Of a stretch of 64,000 bases of DNA, positions 35,739-44,248 are shown one piece after another. The stretch comes from Streptomyces iakyrus (GTDB taxonomy: Bacteria > Actinomycetota > Actinomycetes > Streptomycetales > Streptomycetaceae). The notes under the pieces were generated by a model that worked only from the letters and a program-made list of their open reading frames with translations, did no database searches and was not told the origin of the DNA. Position 1 is the stretch's first letter. Each line of letters starts with the position of its first letter. Both the position numbers and the translations under genes were made by a program. The stretch lies in assembly GCF_000717055.1 (NCBI RefSeq), contig NZ_JNXI01000037.1, positions 62,001-126,000 on the forward strand, read 5' to 3'.

Positions 35739-36197
35739 GTGCGACAGAAGTTGAGGGTGGCGGCCTACGCCATATGCGTCCGGGACGGACAGATCCTGCT
35801 CGCCCGCTCGCCCGCCCAGGACGGCACGCCCGAGTGGGTCGTGCCGGGCGGCGGCATGGAGCACGGCGAGGACCCCTACGACACCGTCCGGCGGGAGGTG
35901 GAGGAGGAGACCGGCTACCGCATCGAGGTGACCGGCCTGCTCGGCGTGGACTCCTCCCACCGCGTCTTCCGCAACGGCTTCGGACCCGCCGTCGACCATC
36001 ACGGCGTCCGGTTCGTCTACGAGGGCCGCATCACCGGCGGCGAACTGCGCAACGAGGTGAACGGCTCCACCGACCTCGCCGCCTGGCACGACCTGGACGC
36101 GGTGCCCGGTCTTGTGCGGATCTCGCTGGTCGACATCGCCCTGCGGATGTGGCGCGAACGCCCGGTCACCGGACGGCTGGCCGACGCCCCGGCGTAG
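35739..36197 (+). CDS. NUDIX hydrolase
   Basis: A 152-residue protein with a complete Nudix box: Gly-x5-Glu-x7-Arg-Glu-x2-Glu-Glu-x-Gly, at ~36-58 (GGGMEHGEDPYDTVRREVEE followed by ETGY). Such enzymes hydrolyse nucleoside diphosphates linked to another moiety, using Mg2+. The sequence VGLVRISLVDIALRMWRERP near the end does not define a substrate. The GTG has no Shine-Dalgarno and may be leaderless. It is divergent from the subtilase gene. Confidence 0.92.
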   Translation: MRQKLRVAAYAICVRDGQILLARSPAQDGTPEWVVPGGGMEHGEDPYDTVRREVEEETGYRIEVTGLLGVDSSHRVFRNGFGPAVDHHGVRFVYEGRITGGELRNEVNGSTDLAAWHDLDAVPGLVRISLVDIALRMWRERPVTGRLADAPA

Positions 36198-36370
36198 CAC
36201 GCCCCCGGTGCGCTACCCCGGAAGGTGAACGCGGCGTGACCGGCTCCGGGCCGTATCCGGAGCAGGCGACGACGCGCAGGGTGGTCCAAGATCCACGTAC
36301 GGTGATCTGCGCTGCGCGTTGCCGCCTCGTTTACGCGCAGGTCATTCCCGATGCCAACGATCCAGTACGA

Positions 36371-36398
36371 GCGGGGTGTTCAGACGTGAACGCCCCGC
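36371..36398. promoter_or_regulatory. Strong hairpin upstream of the phosphoesterase gene
   Basis: GCGGGGTGTTCA (36371-36382) pairs with TGAACGCCCCGC (36387-36398) over 12 positions (one G-T) around GACG. It lies 174 nt after the Nudix stop and 40 nt before the phosphoesterase ATG. It may be a late terminator, a 5'-leader element or a protein-binding site. Confidence 0.5.
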
Positions 36399-36437
36399 GA
36401 CCACTGCCGACGCGTTCGCACTCGGGGAGAGAAGCGC

Positions 36438-38198
36438 ATGTCGCGCACACGCTCAGTCGCCGGCTCCGGCCGGGGCATCCACCGTCGTTCCGTCCTCGCC
36501 GCCACCGGCGCGGTCGCCCTCTCCGGGGGCGTCGGCTACGCCCTGCGGCCCAGCGACAGCCAGGCCGCCACGGTCAAGGAGAGCACCGACGCCGCCGTCG
36601 CGGCCTCCTCGCGCCGGGCACCGGCCGCGCCGCTGGCCCCCTACACCAAGGGCACCACCCTGGCGTCCGTCGCCGCCCCGCGCGGCAGCTCCGGCTACCG
36701 GCGTCTGAACGACGGGCCCGGCTGGCAGCGGGTCGTCCGCTCCGACCTGGCCGCGCCCAAGCCCGGCCGGGCCGGCCGCCGTACCCCGCTCGCCGCGTTC
36801 GTGCAGCTCACCGACCTGCACATCATCGACGCCCAGCACCCGTTGCGTCTGGAGTACCTGCGCTCGGCCGACATCCACGCCTGGCGGCCGCACGAGGCGC
36901 TGACCGTGCAGGGCGCGATCGCGCTGGTGGAGCGGATCAACGCGCTGCGCGGCGCCCCCGTCACCGGCGCCCCGCTGCACTTCGCCATGACCACCGGCGA
37001 CAACACGGACAACAACGCCAAGTCCGAGCTGGACTGGTTCCTGAAGATCATGAGCGGGGGACGCATCACGCCCAACACGGGTGACCCGCGCCGGTACGAG
37101 GGTGTCCAGAACAGCGGCCTCAAGCAGTACTGGCAGCCCGACGCCGCGGTCCGCGACAGCGACAAGCAAGCGGGCTTCCCCCACCTCGACGGCTTCCTGA
37201 AGGCCGCGATCCGCGAGGTGCGCAGCCCCGGCCTCAACCTCCCCTGGTACTCGACGGTCGGCAACCACGACTCGCTGCCGATGGGCTGCTACGCCTCGCA
37301 CGGTGACTCGTACCTCACCGAACTCGCCGTCGGCGGCAAGAAGCTGATGGACGTCTCCGCGGCCGAGGCGCAGCGGCTCCAGGCGCAGATCAAGAAGGCC
37401 CGCGACCCGCAGGGCGTCCGCTACCACGACTTCCTCACCTCCCAGGCCCGCCGCATGCGTTCGGTCACCCCCGACGAGCGGCGCGCCCCCTTCACCCAGG
37501 CCGAGTACCTGAAGGCCCACCTGGACCCGGCCCACCGCGGCGTCGGACCGGCCGGTCACGGCTACTCCTCCGCCAACCTGGACGCGGGCACCCAGTACTA
37601 CGCCTTCCGCATCTCCGACGACGTCATCGGCATCAGCCTGGACACCACCGACTCCGGCGGCCACTACGAGGGGTCCGTCGGCACGGCCCAGCTCAAGTGG
37701 CTCGACAAGACACTGCGGGACAACAAGGACTCCTACGCGGTGATCTTCAGCCACCACACCAGCAAGACGATGACGAACCTCCGCCGCGACCCGGCCCGCC
37801 CCACCGAGCGCCGCCACGACGGCCAGGAGGTCCTCGCCCTGCTCGGCAACCACCCCAGGGTGCTTGCGTGGGTGAACGGCCACATCCACAAGAACGTCAT
37901 CACCCCGCACGCCCTGGCGAGCGGCGGCTCCTTCTGGGAGATCTCCACCGCCTCCCACGTCGACTTCCCGCAGCTGGCCCGGGTCATCGAACTGACCGAC
38001 AACAAGGACGGCACGATCTCCCTGTTCACGACGCTGGTGGAGTCCTCGGCCCCGTCCCGCACGGACTTCTCCGACCTCTCCCAGACCGGCCTCGCGGCCC
38101 TCTACCGCGAGCTGTCCCTCAACGCGCCCGGCGCGAGCACGACCCTCGGCGGCGACCCGAACGACCGCAACACCGAACTGGTGCTCAAGAAGGGCTGA
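36438..38198 (+). CDS. Tat-exported TIGR03767-type metallophosphoesterase
   Basis: A 586-residue calcineurin-like phosphoesterase. The N-terminus has a twin-arginine signal (GIHRRSVLAATGAVALSGG), so the folded metalloenzyme is exported by Tat. The metal-binding motifs are in order: TDLHIID, TTGDNTDN, VGNHDS, FSHHTS and NGHIHKN. The long insert between the GDN and GNHD motifs fits the actinobacterial family I know as TIGR03767. The ATG at 36438 follows GGGGAGAG. The natural substrate is unknown; phosphate scavenging from the medium is plausible. Confidence 0.9.
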   Translation: MSRTRSVAGSGRGIHRRSVLAATGAVALSGGVGYALRPSDSQAATVKESTDAAVAASSRRAPAAPLAPYTKGTTLASVAAPRGSSGYRRLNDGPGWQRVVRSDLAAPKPGRAGRRTPLAAFVQLTDLHIIDAQHPLRLEYLRSADIHAWRPHEALTVQGAIALVERINALRGAPVTGAPLHFAMTTGDNTDNNAKSELDWFLKIMSGGRITPNTGDPRRYEGVQNSGLKQYWQPDAAVRDSDKQAGFPHLDGFLKAAIREVRSPGLNLPWYSTVGNHDSLPMGCYASHGDSYLTELAVGGKKLMDVSAAEAQRLQAQIKKARDPQGVRYHDFLTSQARRMRSVTPDERRAPFTQAEYLKAHLDPAHRGVGPAGHGYSSANLDAGTQYYAFRISDDVIGISLDTTDSGGHYEGSVGTAQLKWLDKTLRDNKDSYAVIFSHHTSKTMTNLRRDPARPTERRHDGQEVLALLGNHPRVLAWVNGHIHKNVITPHALASGGSFWEISTASHVDFPQLARVIELTDNKDGTISLFTTLVESSAPSRTDFSDLSQTGLAALYRELSLNAPGASTTLGGDPNDRNTELVLKKG

Positions 38199-38297
38199 TA
38201 CCCGCTCAACCGCCCGGCGGCGGTCAACCCCCGCCCCCGCCACCGGAGTCCCGCCTCCCGGCACGACTCGACATGACGTGACAGGGGGAACGGGGAC

Positions 38298-39342
38298 ATG
38301 AACAGACGCGTGCGCACGGCGGCCCTGACGGCGGCGACGGCGATGGCGCTGTCGGCGGCCCTGGCGGCTCCGGCGGGGCCACGGCACCTGGGCGGCCACG
38401 GCCGGGGTCGGCGACCTGAAGAAGGGAACGCCGCGTTCGGCCCGGGACCACTACCGGATCGCCAGCATCACCAAGACGTTCGTCGCCACGGTCGTCCTCC
38501 AACTGGAGGCGCAAGGGCGGCTGTCGCTCGACGACACCGTGGAGCAGTGGCTGCCGGGCGCGGTCCGGGGCGATGGCCACGACGGCCGGCGCATCACGAT
38601 CCGGCAGCTCCTGAACCACACCAGCGGCATCTTCGACTACCTGGAGGACCCGGGCTTCCAGCAGACGTACATGACCGCCAAGGGCTTCCTGAAGCACCGC
38701 TTCGACGAGGCGGCCCCCGAGGACATGCTCGCCATCGCGACGAAGAACGAGCCGTACTTCGAGCCCGGCGCGTCGTTCGCCTACTCCAACACCAACTACC
38801 TCCTGGCCGCCCGGGTGATCGAGAAGGCCACCGGCAACGACTACGGCGACGAGATCGACCGCCGGATCATCGGCCCCCTGCACCTGACCTCGACGTCGGT
38901 CCCCACCGCCCGGGTCACCCTGCCCCGGCCCGGCAGCCGCGCCTACTCCAAGCTGGCCAGGACGGACACCGGCCCGACGTACGACGTCACGGAACTGAAC
39001 CCGCGCCTGGCCTACGGCTCCGGGCAGATGGTCTCCAGCTCCGCCGACCTGAACCGCTTCTACTCGGCCCTGCTCCGGGGCAGGCTGCTCCCGCCCGAGC
39101 AGCTGAAAGAGATGAAGACCACCGTCCCGTCCAGCCGGGACACCAGCCGCTACGGCCTGGGGCTCGTCGACCGCAAGCTCTGTTGCGGCGTGCACGTCTG
39201 GGGCCACGACGGCGGGATCTACGGCTCGAACTCGGACGCGGTGACCAGCGAGGACGGCCGGCACTCCCTCGCCGTCAACTTCAACGGCGACTGGTCGGGG
39301 AGCACCGACGCGATCATCGAGGCGGAGTTCTGCGGCCGGTAG
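38298..39342 (+). pseudogene. Frameshifted secreted serine hydrolase (class C beta-lactamase / D-Ala-D-Ala carboxypeptidase type)
   Basis: ATG 38298, with a good ribosome site (AGGGGGAACGGGGAC), starts a signal peptide (MNRRVRTAALTAATAMALSAALAAPAG) in one frame. The catalytic domain, from GTWAATAGVGDLKKG on, is in another frame. It holds the nucleophile motif SITK, the YSNTN motif and the HVWGHDGGIYG (HxGG-like) motif, ending at 39342. No start codon exists in the second frame before the SITK serine; the first possible one (GTG 38539) excludes it. A deletion of the segment linking the signal peptide to the catalytic domain, with loss of frame near 38370, best explains this. A sequencing error alone would not restore the missing residues. 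Confidence 0.75.
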
Positions 39343-39356
39343 CCACGCACAGCGCG

Positions 39357-39392
39357 AGGAGGGGCCGCCGGGGTGTCCCGGCGGCCCCTCCT
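39357..39392. terminator. Bidirectional terminator
   Basis: A 16-bp perfect stem (39357-39372 with 39377-39392) around GTGT, between the broken hydrolase gene and the convergent gene at 39425. Confidence 0.9.
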
Positions 39393-39424
39393 CCCCCCCT
39401 CCTGGTCCTGCGCCCGGTCCGTCA

Positions 39425-40465
39425 CTACCGGGGCAGGACCACGACATACGCCGCCGGTTCGCGGTCGGCCGAGGCCATCAGGGCCGTGCGGAGCACCGTC
39501 GCCTGCTGCTCCGGGGCGTCGCGGAGCTTCCTCGGCGTGATGTGCACGACCGTGATGCCGAGCCGTTCCAGGTGCTCGCGCTTGCGGGCGTACTCGGACC
39601 ACAGGGCGTCGTCGTCCTGCCGGGGAGCCCGGGTGTCGAGTTCCACCGCCACCGCCTGGTCCGGCCAGTACGCGTCGAGGCCGCCGAGGTAGGGGCCGCC
39701 GGGCAGGCGCAGGTCGACGTTCCAGGCCGGGTCGGGCAGGCCGTACTCGCGGACCATCCGGTACAGGCGGTCCTCCGCCCGGGCCCGGCCCTCGGCGAGC
39801 AGGGAATCCACCGCGTCCACGACGTGCGGGCGGCTCAGCAGCCGTGCCTGGTTCAGTTCCCGGACCACCGCAGCCGGGTCGCAGTGGCCGCCGCGGACCG
39901 CCTCCGTGAGCAGCCGGCGGACGGTGCCGGCGTCCGCGAGTCCGGCCACCGCGTCGGCCAGCGCGCGGGCGACCGGCGCCACCGGCACCCCGGTGACCTG
40001 CTCGGGGTCGGGCATGACGGGCGTGCGGACGATCCGCGCGCAGCCCGTGGAGCGCAGCCTCCGCAGCCGCGGGACCAGGACGTCGATGGTGTCCAGGGAC
40101 GGCAGCGGGGGAGTGGAGGAGAAGCCGTGCAGGGTCAGCGCGGCCAGGCCCGTGATCATCGCCTCGGGGTAGGCGGGGGCGTGCGGCCGGCTCCCGCCCG
40201 GCTGGGCGGGGACCCCGGTGCCGCGCTCCCGCGCCGCGTACATCAGCACCGCGTGCAGCCGCTCCTCGCTGGTCGGCGGGCCCGGGTGGAGCAGGACGAC
40301 GCCCGGGAGGAGCTGTTGCCAGGGGCCGCCCGCGCGGCACTGCTCGTTCGTCTCGGCCGTGGAGACGCCGTGCGAACGGAGCCGGGCCGTGGTCGTCACA
40401 CGGGGGCGGCCGCCGCCGGACAGGTCGTGCAGCGGGCGGGGGGAGAGCGGGGCGTTGTGGGTCAT
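39425..40465 (-). CDS. AbiEi-antitoxin-like / DUF559-type protein
   Basis: A 346-residue protein. The N-terminal part resembles an AbiEi-type winged-helix region (residues ~15-135: VTTTARLRSHGVSTAETNEQ, LLPGVVLLHPG, EAMITGLAALTLHGF). The C-terminus (~245-346) resembles the Vsr/DUF559 nuclease-like fold (VAVELDTRAPRQDDDALWSEYARK, HLERLGITVVHITPRKL), with Glu and Asp in the expected sheet. ATG 40465. No AbiEii nucleotidyltransferase toxin gene is adjacent, so it is an orphan. Many actinobacteria carry several such genes; function is not established. Confidence 0.7.
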   Translation of the reverse strand: MTHNAPLSPRPLHDLSGGGRPRVTTTARLRSHGVSTAETNEQCRAGGPWQQLLPGVVLLHPGPPTSEERLHAVLMYAARERGTGVPAQPGGSRPHAPAYPEAMITGLAALTLHGFSSTPPLPSLDTIDVLVPRLRRLRSTGCARIVRTPVMPDPEQVTGVPVAPVARALADAVAGLADAGTVRRLLTEAVRGGHCDPAAVVRELNQARLLSRPHVVDAVDSLLAEGRARAEDRLYRMVREYGLPDPAWNVDLRLPGGPYLGGLDAYWPDQAVAVELDTRAPRQDDDALWSEYARKREHLERLGITVVHITPRKLRDAPEQQATVLRTALMASADREPAAYVVVLPR

Positions 40466-40661
40466 GCCCCGCAATTTCCCGCGCTCCGGCCCTCTTTGAA
40501 CCGCTGTTACAGGTCCGTCGACACATACGGACAATCCGGCACTAAAGGACGGATGTTCGGATGCCGAAAGCCCCTGGTCCGTTCGGGTGCGGGCCAGGGG
40601 TTACGGCTCACGGGGCGATCGTCTCGTAACGAAGGCGGAACGCCTGGATCTCAGGCCAAAG

Positions 40662-43241
40662 CTACTGGTCAGCGGCCTCGTCGCACGCCTGTCCACGCAA
40701 CGCCCGTGCCAGATCGTCACGGGACTCCAGCACCAGCCGGCGCAGCGCCGGGGCCGCCTCCTTGTGGGCGTCCAGCCAGGCGTCCGTGGCGTCCAGCGTC
40801 TCCTTCGACTGCTGGAGCGAGGGGAACAGGCCCTGCACCACGTGCATGCCGATCTGGATCGACCGCTCGGCCCAGATCCGCTCGATCGCCGCGAAGTACT
40901 TCTCGGCGTACGGCGCGATCAGCTCCCGCTGCGAGCCCTGGGAGAAGCCCGCGATGGTCGCCTCGACCATGGCGTTGGACAGCGCGTCCGACTCCACGAC
41001 CTGCGCCCATGCCTGCGCCTTCACCGCCTCGGACGGGCGGGCGGCCAGGCAGCGCACCTGGTGGCGCTTGCCGGAGGCCGTGTCGTCCCGGGCCAGCTCC
41101 TCGGCCAGGGCCTTCTCGTCCACCACCCCGTGCGCGGCCAGCGGCTCCAGGAACACCCAGCGCAGCTCCTGGTCCACGTCGAGGCCCTCGACCGTCGCCG
41201 TGCCCGCGAGCAGGTCCCGCAGCAGCTCGAAGTCGGCCTCGGTGGTGGCCGTCCGGGCGAAGAAGCGCGCCCAGGCGAGCTGATGCTCGCTGCCCGGTCC
41301 GGCCGCGTACAGCTCGCGCCGGGCGCCCTCGGCGAGCAGCGCGGCGGCCGTCTCACGCCGGGCGGGCGCCGTGTAGTGGGTGATTGCCGACTCGGCCCAG
41401 GCGTGCAGCATCTGCACCACGCCGATCTCGGACTCGCGCCCGCCGAAGCGCAGCACCAGGTCCACGAAGTCCCGCGCCGGGAGCAGTGCGTCCCGCGTCA
41501 TGTTCCACAGCGCCGACCAGCACAGGGCGCGCGCGAGCGGGTCGGTGACCGAGCCGAGGTGGTCGCGCAGGGTCGCCAGCGACGTCGTGTCGAAGCGGGT
41601 CTTGCAGTACGTCAGGTCGTCGTCGTTGACCAGGACCAGGTCCGGTGCCTCGGCTCCGGCCAGATCCGCCACGACCGTCCGAGGGCCGTCGACGTCGCTC
41701 TCCACGCGTGCGTAGCGCTCCAGCGTCCCTTCGTCCGTGACGCGGTACAGGCCCACCGCGACCCGGTGCGGGCGCAGTTCGGGGTACGCCTCCGCCGCCT
41801 CCTGCACCACCGCCAGCTCCTCGACGCGGCCGTCCGCGCCCAGGAGCACCTGCGGCGTCAGCGCGTTCACCCCGGCCGTCTGGAGCCAGGACCGCGACCA
41901 GGCGCTCATGTCCCGGCCGCTTGTCTCCTCCAGTGCCGACAGCAGGTCACCGAGGCGGGTGTTGCCGTAGGCGTGCCGCTTGAAGTAGCGCCGGGCGCCC
42001 TCCAGGAACGCCTCCTCGCCGACGTACGCCACGAGCTGCTTCAGCACCGACGCGCCCTTGGCGTACGTGATGCCGTCGAAGTTGAGCTTGGCGTCCTGGA
42101 GGTCGCGGATGTCCGCCGTGATCGGGTGCGTGGAGGGCAGCTGGTCGGCGCGGTAGGCCCAGGCCTTGCGGCGGTTGGCGAAGGTGATCCAGCCGCCCGC
42201 GAAGCGGGTCGCGCCGACGAGCGAGAACGCGCCCATGAAGTCCGCGAAGGACTCCTTCAGCCACAGGTCGTCCCACCACTCCATGGTGACCAGGTCGCCG
42301 AACCACATGTGCGCCATCTCGTGCAGGATGACGTTGGCCCGGCCCTCGTAGGACGCCTGCGTCACCTTCCCGCGGAAGATGAACTCCTCCCGGAACGTCA
42401 CAAGACCCGGGTTCTCCATCGCGCCCAGGTTGTACTCGGGCACGAACGCCTGGTCGTACTTCCCGAACGGGTACGGGTAGTCGAAGTGGTCGTGGAAGAA
42501 GTCCAGGCCCTGCTTGGTGACGAGGAACACGTCGTCGGCGTCGAAGTAGGGCGCGAGGCCCTTGCGGCACAGGGCGCCGAGCGGGATCTCCAGGGTCGTG
42601 CCGTCGGAGAACGTACGCGAGTAGGAGTCCGTCACGTAGTGGTACGGGCCCGCCACCACACAGGTGATGTACGTCGAGACCGGCTTGGTCTCGGCGAACC
42701 GCCACACCCCGTCGGTCTGTTCACCGGGCCCGTTGCTCCACACCGTCCAGCCCTCCGGCGCCCGCACCTCGAAGCGGTACGGGGCCTTCAGGTCGGGCTG
42801 CTCGAAGTTGGCGAAGACCCGGCGCGCGTCGGCCGGCTCGTACTGCGTGTACAGGTACACCTCGCCGTCCTCGGGGTCGACGAAGCGGTGCAGGCCCTCG
42901 CCGGTGCGCGAGTAGGCGCACCGGGCGTCGACCACCAGCTCGTTGTCCGCGGCCAGGTCCTCCAGCGTGATCCGGGAGCCGTCGAATACCTCGCCGGGGT
43001 TCAGATCACGGCCGTTGAGCGAGACGGCCGCCACACTCGGCGCGATCAGGTCGGCGAAGCTGCTCGCCCCGGGCTCGTTGCAGCGGAAGCGGACCGTCGT
43101 GACGGAGCGGAAGGTGCGGGGCCCGTCCCCCGGGTCCTCACCGACCGCGGACCGCAGGTCGAGGGACACCTCGTACCCGTCGACGCTCAGCAGGGCGGCC
43201 CGCTCCCGGGCCTCGTCGCGGGACAGATTCTCACCGGGCAC
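40662..43241 (-). CDS. pepN: Aminopeptidase N (M1 zinc metallopeptidase), copy 2
   Basis: An 859-residue paralogue of the enzyme at 25843-28422 with the same architecture: GAMEN at 273-277, zinc site HEMAH at 307-311, third ligand Glu330 in KESFA. GTG 43241 has GAGGAG with 8 nt spacing, nearly the same start context as copy 1. Sequence differences are spread along the whole length, so this is an old duplication rather than a recent one. The pair may differ in substrate preference or expression. It is monocistronic and divergent from the thiol oxidoreductase gene. Confidence 0.95.
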   Translation of the reverse strand: MPGENLSRDEARERAALLSVDGYEVSLDLRSAVGEDPGDGPRTFRSVTTVRFRCNEPGASSFADLIAPSVAAVSLNGRDLNPGEVFDGSRITLEDLAADNELVVDARCAYSRTGEGLHRFVDPEDGEVYLYTQYEPADARRVFANFEQPDLKAPYRFEVRAPEGWTVWSNGPGEQTDGVWRFAETKPVSTYITCVVAGPYHYVTDSYSRTFSDGTTLEIPLGALCRKGLAPYFDADDVFLVTKQGLDFFHDHFDYPYPFGKYDQAFVPEYNLGAMENPGLVTFREEFIFRGKVTQASYEGRANVILHEMAHMWFGDLVTMEWWDDLWLKESFADFMGAFSLVGATRFAGGWITFANRRKAWAYRADQLPSTHPITADIRDLQDAKLNFDGITYAKGASVLKQLVAYVGEEAFLEGARRYFKRHAYGNTRLGDLLSALEETSGRDMSAWSRSWLQTAGVNALTPQVLLGADGRVEELAVVQEAAEAYPELRPHRVAVGLYRVTDEGTLERYARVESDVDGPRTVVADLAGAEAPDLVLVNDDDLTYCKTRFDTTSLATLRDHLGSVTDPLARALCWSALWNMTRDALLPARDFVDLVLRFGGRESEIGVVQMLHAWAESAITHYTAPARRETAAALLAEGARRELYAAGPGSEHQLAWARFFARTATTEADFELLRDLLAGTATVEGLDVDQELRWVFLEPLAAHGVVDEKALAEELARDDTASGKRHQVRCLAARPSEAVKAQAWAQVVESDALSNAMVEATIAGFSQGSQRELIAPYAEKYFAAIERIWAERSIQIGMHVVQGLFPSLQQSKETLDATDAWLDAHKEAAPALRRLVLESRDDLARALRGQACDEAADQ

Positions 43242-43378
43242 GGGCGGCACTCCTCGGATGTCGTGGGGCACGGCTGAACAGGACTGATCCTGCCACGTGC
43301 CCCTGACACGGGGCAGCCGGGAATGACGGGAGCGCACACCGGCGTTGCCGGAGAAACGGTTTCCTCGTGAGGAGAGAC

Positions 43379-44017
43379 ATGCCGGACAAGACACCCGTCG
43401 ACTTCTGGTTCGACCCGCTGTGCCCCTGGGCCTGGATGACCTCCCGCTGGGTCCTGGAGGTGGAGAAGGTCAGGGACATCGAGGTCCGCTGGCATGTCAT
43501 GAGTCTCGCCGTCCTGAACGAGGACAAGCTGGACGAACTGCCCGAGGAGTACCGCGAACTGCTGGAGACCAAGGCGTGGGGCCCCGTCCGGGTCGTCATA
43601 GCCGCGCAGCAGGAGCACGGCCCCGAGGTCCTCGGCGACTTCTACACCGCGCTCGGCACGCGCATCCACAACCGGTCCGAGGGCCCCGGCAAGGAGACGG
43701 TCGCCGCCGCCCTGAAGGACGCGGGCCTGCCCGAGTCGCTCCTGGAGCACTGGGACGCCACCCCGTACGAGGCCGAGCTGCGCGCCTCCCACAAGGAGGG
43801 CATCGACAAGGTCGGCCAGGACGTCGGCACCCCGGTCATCGCCGTGCCCGGCTCCGACGGCGAGCAGATCGCCTTCTTCGGCCCGGTCGTCACCCCGGCC
43901 CCGCAGGGCGAGGAGGCCGGCCGCCTCTGGGACGGCACCCTCGCCGTGGCCTCGGTCCCCGGCTTCTACGAGATCAAGCGCTCCCGCACCAAGGGCCCGG
44001 ACTTCTCCAACCTGTAG
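43379..44017 (+). CDS. DsbA-fold mycothiol-dependent nitroreductase-like protein (Rv2466c type)
   Basis: A 212-residue thioredoxin-like protein. The active-site motif at residues ~13-18 is CPWAW, in DFWFDPLCPWAWMTSRW. The helical insert and the cis-Pro loop (GTPVIAV) follow, as in DsbA/FrnE proteins. M. tuberculosis Rv2466c has CPWC and uses mycothiol; here the second Cys is Ala, giving a monothiol site that could still work through a mixed disulfide with mycothiol. ATG 43379 has GGAG 4 nt upstream. It is divergent from pepN copy 2. Confidence 0.88.
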   Translation: MPDKTPVDFWFDPLCPWAWMTSRWVLEVEKVRDIEVRWHVMSLAVLNEDKLDELPEEYRELLETKAWGPVRVVIAAQQEHGPEVLGDFYTALGTRIHNRSEGPGKETVAAALKDAGLPESLLEHWDATPYEAELRASHKEGIDKVGQDVGTPVIAVPGSDGEQIAFFGPVVTPAPQGEEAGRLWDGTLAVASVPGFYEIKRSRTKGPDFSNL

Positions 44018-44020
44018 GGC

Positions 44021-44248
44021 TCACTCGGCGGGGACGGCCTGGATCTTGAGTTCCTCCGGGAGCAGGCCGTCCTCACCGCGGTTGAGGTAGCGCTGGTACC
44101 ACCGGCAGCCGACCGCGGTGCAGCGCCAGTAGTCGTCCACGAAGTGCCCGTGCCCCTTCTCCGCCCGGACCGCCGCCCGCTCGGCGGCGTTGAACATCCG
44201 GAACTCCTGCATGGTGCCGCAGGTCCGGCACGCCCGGCTCACCGTCAT
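44021..44248 (-). CDS. Small zinc-ribbon-like protein
   Basis: A 75-residue protein with CRTCG near the N-terminus and CTAVGC in the middle, a possible four-Cys zinc site, and a basic, aromatic core (DDYWRCTAVGCRWYQRYL). Its ATG overlaps the upstream GDPD stop by one base (TGATG) and has GGAGGAG nearby, so it is translationally coupled to that gene. No function known. Its 3' end lies 3 nt from the convergent oxidoreductase gene. Confidence 0.8.
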   Translation of the reverse strand: MTVSRACRTCGTMQEFRMFNAAERAAVRAEKGHGHFVDDYWRCTAVGCRWYQRYLNRGEDGLLPEELKIQAVPAE

